A stretch of 64,000 bases of DNA, taken from positions 7,620,915-7,684,914 of the forward strand of contig OZ025870.1 in assembly GCA_964019415.1 (NCBI GenBank), given 5' to 3'. This document shows, piece by piece, positions 58,905-64,000 of the stretch. A program made the position numbers and the translations under genes. Below the pieces are notes generated by a model. That model saw only the letters and a program-made list of their open reading frames with translations, was not told the origin of the DNA and did no database searches. The DNA is from Ianthella basta. Taxonomy: Eukaryota > Porifera > Demospongiae > Verongiida > Ianthellidae. Position 1 is the stretch's first letter. Each line of letters begins with the position of its first letter.

Positions 58905-59150
58905 ACAAGGAAAGAATGATAACAGCACACGTTCCTGCTGTATAGCTATAGCTAGCTACATAGCTAGCTAGAAAGCAATGCATCCATGGTGTTAGCTAGT
59001 TGGTTCAGAGAATATTTATGACCATGTAGCTAGCTATAGCTAGCTATGTGTGTAGGAGGAAATAGCTGGGAAGTGCAGCTCCTGAATGCATTAGCTAGCT
59101 GGCTGTGTGCCAGTGTTGGATGGCAATATATAGCTAGCTATAGCTACACA
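58905..59150. repeat. AGCTAGCTA-rich region
   Basis: Repeated TAGCTAGC and TATAGCTAGC words form short self-complementary runs upstream of the phospholipase gene. Confidence 0.6.
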
Positions 59151-59396
59151 GACAGTACTGCAGAAAAAAGGAAAGCGAGTGCAGGGAAAGGGCAGTGTAA
59201 TGGGGGGCTAGGTGGCTGTATTGTGGCTATAGGCCTGACTGAGTGAGTGAAAGTTGAAGGAGGTACTAGATTTGCGTGCTCGATGTACACAGGGCAACGA
59301 GGCAGGGACATATTAGTGCTTCACGTATTCCACCAGGAGGCCCAGCCAGATCTATGATGAACACATGCCATCAATATCACATAATCGCAGAGGTAC

Positions 59397-59405
59397 TATA
59401 AATAG
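59397..59405 (+). promoter_or_regulatory. Candidate TATA box of the phospholipase C gene
   Basis: TATAAATAG lies 78 bases before the ATG at 59,483. Its distance would allow a leader of about 50 bases. Position and sequence are suggestive only. Confidence 0.4.
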
Positions 59406-59482
59406 CCTCTCCATATAAGGCTAAGAGGTCCAGGGCGTGCCCGTGAGGTGTTGACGGGGATTATACGGCTCTCCTTCGAGCC

Positions 59483-60917
59483 ATGGCTGACAGCGAGGTC
59501 CAGATCATGGAGATTAACGGCAAGGAGGAGGACTCCCCTTCCCCTACGGCAGCTGGAGAGGGCGATGGAAGTGTCCCCGCCCCTGATGCAGAGCAGAACG
59601 GAATGGCATCGGATCTAAAGAACGGCTCCGAAGATGCGGCGGAATCGAATACAAAGACAGGCGCACAGGAGCCACCGCCTCCAGTGGAGAAGATCAGCAT
59701 GCCCGAAGAGTTTGCGCTGAACGAGGTCCTGCAGCAGCTGACGTCTGGGACAGAGATGGTAAAGGTCAAGTCTCGGAACAAGCGCTTTGTGAGGCAGTAC
59801 CACATCTCCCACGACCTGCACTACATGAGCTGGTGGCCGAGCAGGAAAAGCGCCTCCCATTCCCGCAGTGAGTGCCCCTCGCGCGCCCCTTGTACCGTGT
59901 ACACGTGACGATGTATTCGAAGTGGTGTTACACGGTCGATCACCGTGAAGTGTGAACGTGGTTTGTTCCGTTTTACGGGCGTGATACCTGATACACCTGT
60001 CTGTTTACGCAGGGACAAGAGCCCAACTGCCCAGCTAGTGTGGCCTTGGTTGGGCATAGTACACTACTCTGTGTTAGTGGGGCAGTCTCTCCTTGTGAGA
60101 GTCCCTTACAGGTTACCCTGTGGGAGCTCTGCAGCTAGCTGGGGTAGCATTATCTGTATTGCAAATGTGCATTGCAATGTGTTGAACGAGTATGGTTCAG
60201 AGAAGGGCAGGGCACTGTAACTGTCTTTACTTTATGTACATTTACAAACAGACTCCACTGTTTGTAGAATCCTGCAGTGCTAACTGCATTACAGTTGACT
60301 CACCTTTTGGTTCTGTGCTGCACATGTGCCTTTGTCTGCCTGCAGTTGGTGCGGGGAGGCCGGAGTACAGAGGTGATGCAACAGGCAGTGCCAGACGTTC
60401 CCGAGGACTGCTGCTTTACAATCATCCATGGGCCAAGATATGCCCACCTCAACCTGGTCGCTACTGAGCCTCAGCAGAGGAATGCATGGATGCATGCACT
60501 GGAAGCATTGTCCAAGATAAACAGTGAGTGTGTGTCTGTGTGCGTGAGTCTCTGCAATTGAACCTTGTTATTGGCATAGCTAAGCACATTGAATGCAGTC
60601 TCTTTCATAGTATGAATAGCAATTTCTGTACTGTTGAACTATTAGAATTGATTTGAAACTTGACAGTGTGAACTATTAGAATTGATTTGAAACTTGACAG
60701 TGTGAACTACAATAGACAGGTGTTGTTATCTTGGCAATGATGAGTGTTTGTAGTATAATGGGTCAACATCTTCAGTATGTATACCGCTTTAATAGGTCTA
60801 CTGATTTGTAATATTCACTTTCATCACCTTCTGTTTCACTGTAGACTCAGAGGAGAGGAGGTCTGCGTCCAGAGACAAGTGAGTTGCTGGACAGCAGCAC
60901 GTACGTAGTTGCTTTAG

Positions 60918-60988
<71 letters not shown>

Positions 60989-63953
60989 TGTAGTGGAGGT
61001 GGAAAATGGTAATGATGACTTGCCAGTAAAGGTTGTGGACATATTGTCTTTGTGCTAAAGGGAAAGATGTGGCATTTCCCACACATTCAAGATTCCAACA
61101 GAGAATAAGTATTGCTATTGAGAAGAGCTAGCCTCAAAGAGACTTGTGTGTGTTCTGGTCACAAATAATGATTCACGACAGCCCTCAGTGGTTTGCTACC
61201 GGTCTGACTGGCTGCAAGGTGCTTTGTCCTCACTGAGTGAGCATGTTCTGTGTGTGTGTGAATAAGCCCATTTAAAGTACATACATGTATACGTATGTAT
61301 GTACTTAAATGTGTAGCAGGCAACTTGAATCATGGCCACTTCTCTGTTGGTGGCAGTGCCCCTGCTGGGTCAGCTACATAAAGATGTGAGGTACTTCACT
61401 TTAAAGAGAGCAGGTTATGTTCCCAGCAGCAGCCGCCTGTACATACATAATTCTGTGACCAGCACATGTGTCTAGAGCTATTCCCTTGTAGTGCACACAC
61501 ATGGTTGTTACTGTATACCAAATGTGCATATGTGATCCGTCTTAATATCCGTGCTGTACATTATAATAGTAGTTTGCACCTACTGCTGTCCCATAGTGTA
61601 TTACTGTATCCTCGAGCAACTTGCACTCTTGCAGGTGGCTGATGCTGATGGCAGTGGGAGCCTCTCCTTTGAAGAGTTTGCTGCCCTGTTTAAGGAACTG
61701 AGTCACAGACCGGAGATTGAAGTCCTCTTCACAAAGTATGCCTCCTCACATGATTACATGACACCAGCTGACCTGAGGATGTTCTCAATGGGGGAGCAGT
61801 CTGCGTGCCCCACGCTGGAGGACTGCCAGAAGCTGGTTGAGGTCTACGAGCCCACTGATGAGGGCAAGGCCTCTGGCAGGATGAGCTTGGATGGTGAGCA
61901 AGAAGACAATTCCACTCTGAACTTCCCCAAATGCAATGGTTACAATGGAATAGTTCATAGTGATTTTTTGTGCATAACTGTCACTCATTCTTTGGTGCAG
62001 GTTTCTCCCACTATCTCTTGGGTGATGAGGGAGATGTGATGTGTGTCCAGCACCGCCGAGTGTACCAGGACCTGACCCAGCCCCTCTCCGCCTACTTCAT
62101 CAACTCCTCCCACAACACCTACCTCATGCAGGACCAGCTCAAGGGTCCCTCCAGCATTGAGGCCTACATCAGGGCACTGAGGGCCGGCTGCAGATGTGTG
62201 GAGTGTATGTTGGGTGATGCACTTATAGGAGGGTGTGTGTGAGGGGGGAGGGCATTTTGTGTCTCTATCTCCTTATGTGTGTAGCTAATGGGTGCTTTAA
62301 TGTAATTGGGTCTGTTCTGTGGAAGTCCGCCGCAGCATTGCTGCATGCGTGTACGTACGTATGTACATTGGTACGTATGTGCATGTGTGTCATGGTCAAT
62401 GTCATGGTGTGAGAGCCACCATCCCACACCATGGTTCGTTGACAATTACTACCATTGTCTATATGCATTGCAGTGGACTGCTGGGATGGTGATGAGGATG
62501 ACCCCGTAATCTACCATGGTCACACCCTCACCAGCAAGATCATGTTTAAGGATGCCATTCAGGCCATCAATGACCATGCATTTGCTGTGTCTGACTACCC
62601 TGTGATCCTGTCTATTGAGAATCACTGCTCCATCAAGCAGCAGCACAAGATGGCCGAATACATGCGCAGTATATTTGGAGGTATGGAGTCGGGAGGGGGG
62701 GGGGGGGGTGGAATAGTTTAAGTTGGTGTTACAAGATGTCTTCAGTGCATACTTGTGTAAGGACACGCATATGTACATACATATGGCTTTGATGTATGGT
62801 ACAATGAGATTTTCAAAAGGCCTTCTTTAATCAGGTTAGGCTCTCCAGTAGTTTACAGTCTCTTGTCCAGAAACGTATGTGAGACATACATTGGATGATG
62901 CACAGTGACTTACATGCTCCATGTGGTATCCTTAGCTATTGGTTTCTGCACATCGTTCTCCCAAGACATGGTGCAAAATAGAGGAATGTCTGTGTGGCTG
63001 AGTTGGGAGAGTGCACAATCATGAGTCATTGTGCAGTTATGTATTGTGTGATTGGGACTACTGTGTCCTAGGTAGCAGATAGAGTGGTTGCTATGACAGT
63101 GGCATGTGACTGATTTGGTGTTGGTTCTGCCAGTGCCCTTAGTTGTAGCGAGAGGTATCATAATGGAATGCAATGGTATCGTGTTGTCAGTGTTTGAGGA
63201 GTGAGATGGAATGCAAGGTGATGCTTAACAGTCAGAATAGTATGCAGTGGAAGATATTTCTATGTATGTGTTGTGTTTCCTTGGTGATGGAATGGATGTG
63301 TGCGTGATGTGTGCATGTTTGTGACCCTGCTGCTTGCAGACCATTTGTACACTGATGCTGTGGACTCTGAGAGGGGCCAGCTGCCCTCCCCTGCGGAGCT
63401 GAAGGGCAAGATACTTGTGAAGGTACATGCATATATACGTACATTATGGGACTGGGTATGGTGTATTAGTGCATTTGCATGTAGAATAGGTATGTGCAAG
63501 TACAGTGTGCTATGGGTGGATGTACGTACATATGTACATACGTATCACTGACATGCCACACCCAATGGTAAGCCTACATTTCGGTAAGCCTCCTTCAATT
63601 GTTGCCTGTACTTACGTACGTACGTACGTACACACATAATTATGTAGCTAGTGGTAGTACTTTAGTTCACATATCCACTCACAGGCTGCAAATATGTACG
63701 TATGTGAATAAGTACTGTATGTGAGTGTATATGCATATGTTTCTTGAAACTGTTTAAAGTGCTTCAATGTGAGAGTGCTTTGTGTGTTATCTTGTGCTCA
63801 TGTGTACAGGGCAAGAAGCTCCCTGTTGAAACTGAGGAAGATGAAGGAGAGGTAAGCGAGGAAGATGAGGCTGAGGACCTGGAACAGGAGGGGGAAGGAG
63901 GTGCAGCAGCCAAACAACCCAAGCAATCTTCCAGGCGATCAACTGTATCAAAG
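59483..63953 (+). CDS. Phosphoinositide-specific phospholipase C (delta/eta-like), 3' partial
   Basis: Exons placed: 59483-59867, 60346-60523, 60845-60878, 61635-61893, 62001-62204, 62474-62680, 63340-63422 and 63810-63953, with the gene running beyond the window. The start ATG is in good context (GAGCCATGG). A disordered acidic/Pro-rich N-terminus of about 75 residues is followed by a PH domain ([50 protein letters not shown]). Next come an EF-hand ([12 protein letters not shown]), the TIM-barrel X box and an acidic X-Y linker ([15 protein letters not shown]). The enzyme hydrolyses PIP2 to IP3 and diacylglycerol at the plasma membrane. Phases do not match between 59867 and 60346, or between 60878 and 61635, so one small PH exon and the first EF-hand exon are unidentified. 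Delta or eta class is likely; beta and gamma lack this layout. Confidence 0.88.
60346..60523 (+). CDS. PLC exon: C-terminal half of PH domain
   Basis: Acceptor CTGCAG at 60345 and donor ACA|GTGAGT. It encodes [28 protein letters not shown] and the final PH helix [14 protein letters not shown] with the invariant Trp. The frame begins in phase 0 although the preceding exon ends in phase 1. Confidence 0.8.
60919..60987. repeat. (TG)n microsatellite, 69 bp
   Basis: An uninterrupted TG run 40 bases downstream of the donor at 60,879 in the phospholipase gene. Confidence 0.97.
61269..61308. repeat. Imperfect palindrome in a PLC intron
   Basis: TTTAAAGTACATACATG and GTATGTATGTACTTAAA are inverted copies around TATAC. 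It may be a foldback remnant or a fragile-site palindrome. Confidence 0.6.
61635..61893 (+). CDS. PLC exon: EF-hand region
   Basis: Acceptor CTTGCAG at 61634 and donor [22 protein letters not shown] is a complete calcium-type EF loop (D-x-D-x-S-x-S...E). It is followed by the second EF lobe ([20 protein letters not shown]) leading into the X box. It enters in phase 0 and exits in phase 1. Confidence 0.85.
62001..62680 (+). CDS. PLC catalytic X-box exons
   Basis: Exons 62001-62204 and 62474-62680. Visible catalytic residues, by analogy with PLC-delta1, are the first His in INSSHNTYL, the Glu/Asp calcium ligands in ELDCWDG (made across the splice), the second His in [11 protein letters not shown] and the Glu in ILSIENHCS. 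All are kept, so this is predicted to be an active enzyme and not a PLC-like inactive protein. The intron between holds TACGTACG repeats. Confidence 0.9.
62693..62709. repeat. Poly-G run in a PLC intron
   Basis: About 16 consecutive G/GG-rich bases, 13 bases after the donor at 62,681. It is prone to sequencing error and could form a quadruplex with neighbours. Confidence 0.8.
63613..63632. repeat. (TACG)n short tandem repeat
   Basis: Five units of the self-complementary tetranucleotide in a PLC intron; the same word is frequent across the window. Confidence 0.9.
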
Positions 63954-64000
63954 GTGGGCAGGAAGATGCTTTCAAACCAACAAATGCACACACACACGCA

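Overview
This is a stretch of an animal nuclear genome. Genes are split by GT-AG introns, sit on both strands, and are mixed with decayed retroelements and DNA transposons. There are no operons, ribosome binding sites, rRNA or tRNA genes that I can see. The gene set (a TRANK1-like TPR/ankyrin/UvrD-type helicase protein, a HELZ-type zinc-finger helicase, a ZIP zinc transporter, a PH/EF-hand phospholipase C) and the transposon types (THAP plus YqaJ DNA transposon, Penelope-like, Ty3/gypsy, non-LTR) fit an invertebrate. A sponge or another non-bilaterian is my best guess, but this is inference only.

Layout. (1) 61-24,248, plus strand: 3' three quarters or more of a giant TRANK1-like gene whose 5' end lies before the window. 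Its first intron holds a decayed Ty3/gypsy pol (minus), a decayed non-LTR element (plus) and a foldback/dispersed repeat. A later intron (12.6-17.2 kb) is filled with repeats, and the second half of the helicase core (motifs IV-V) cannot be found there. (2) 24.25-29.78 kb: no host gene seen; a Penelope-like GIY-YIG remnant and low-complexity DNA. (3) 52,395-29,786, minus strand: an apparently complete HELZ-type gene of about 29 exons and about 1,545 codons. It encodes a Cys-rich N-terminus, three CCCH fingers with one C2H2 finger, a middle region, an SF1 helicase core and a Gln/Leu-rich tail. One 5.9-kb intron carries two mobile elements: a 3.25-kb DNA transposon with perfect 16-bp terminal inverted repeats, an AT target duplication, a SAP/SWIM/YqaJ nuclease gene and a broken THAP-DDE transposase (ISL2EU/IS4EU type), and a 2.07-kb internally deleted LTR retrotransposon. 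(4) 53,947-55,639, plus: a two-exon ZupT-like ZIP zinc transporter, divergent from the HELZ gene over about 1.55 kb. (5) 55.64-59.4 kb: intergenic, with hairpin repeats and a hammerhead-ribozyme-like motif of Penelope type. (6) 59,483 to beyond the window end, plus: a phosphoinositide-specific phospholipase C with PH domain, EF-hand, complete X-box catalytic residues and an acidic X-Y linker.

The four host genes do not form a pathway. The two large helicase genes lie tail to tail (TRANK1-like plus, HELZ-like minus); both families are linked to RNA metabolism or immune-related expression in vertebrates, but nothing here shows they act together. The most notable structures are the DNA transposon at 40,611-43,863, the hammerhead-like motif at 58,820-58,866, the defective helicase core and frame breaks of the TRANK1-like gene, and several small palindromic mobile elements with readable target duplications. 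All exon borders were assigned by eye from splice sites, reading phase and family resemblance.
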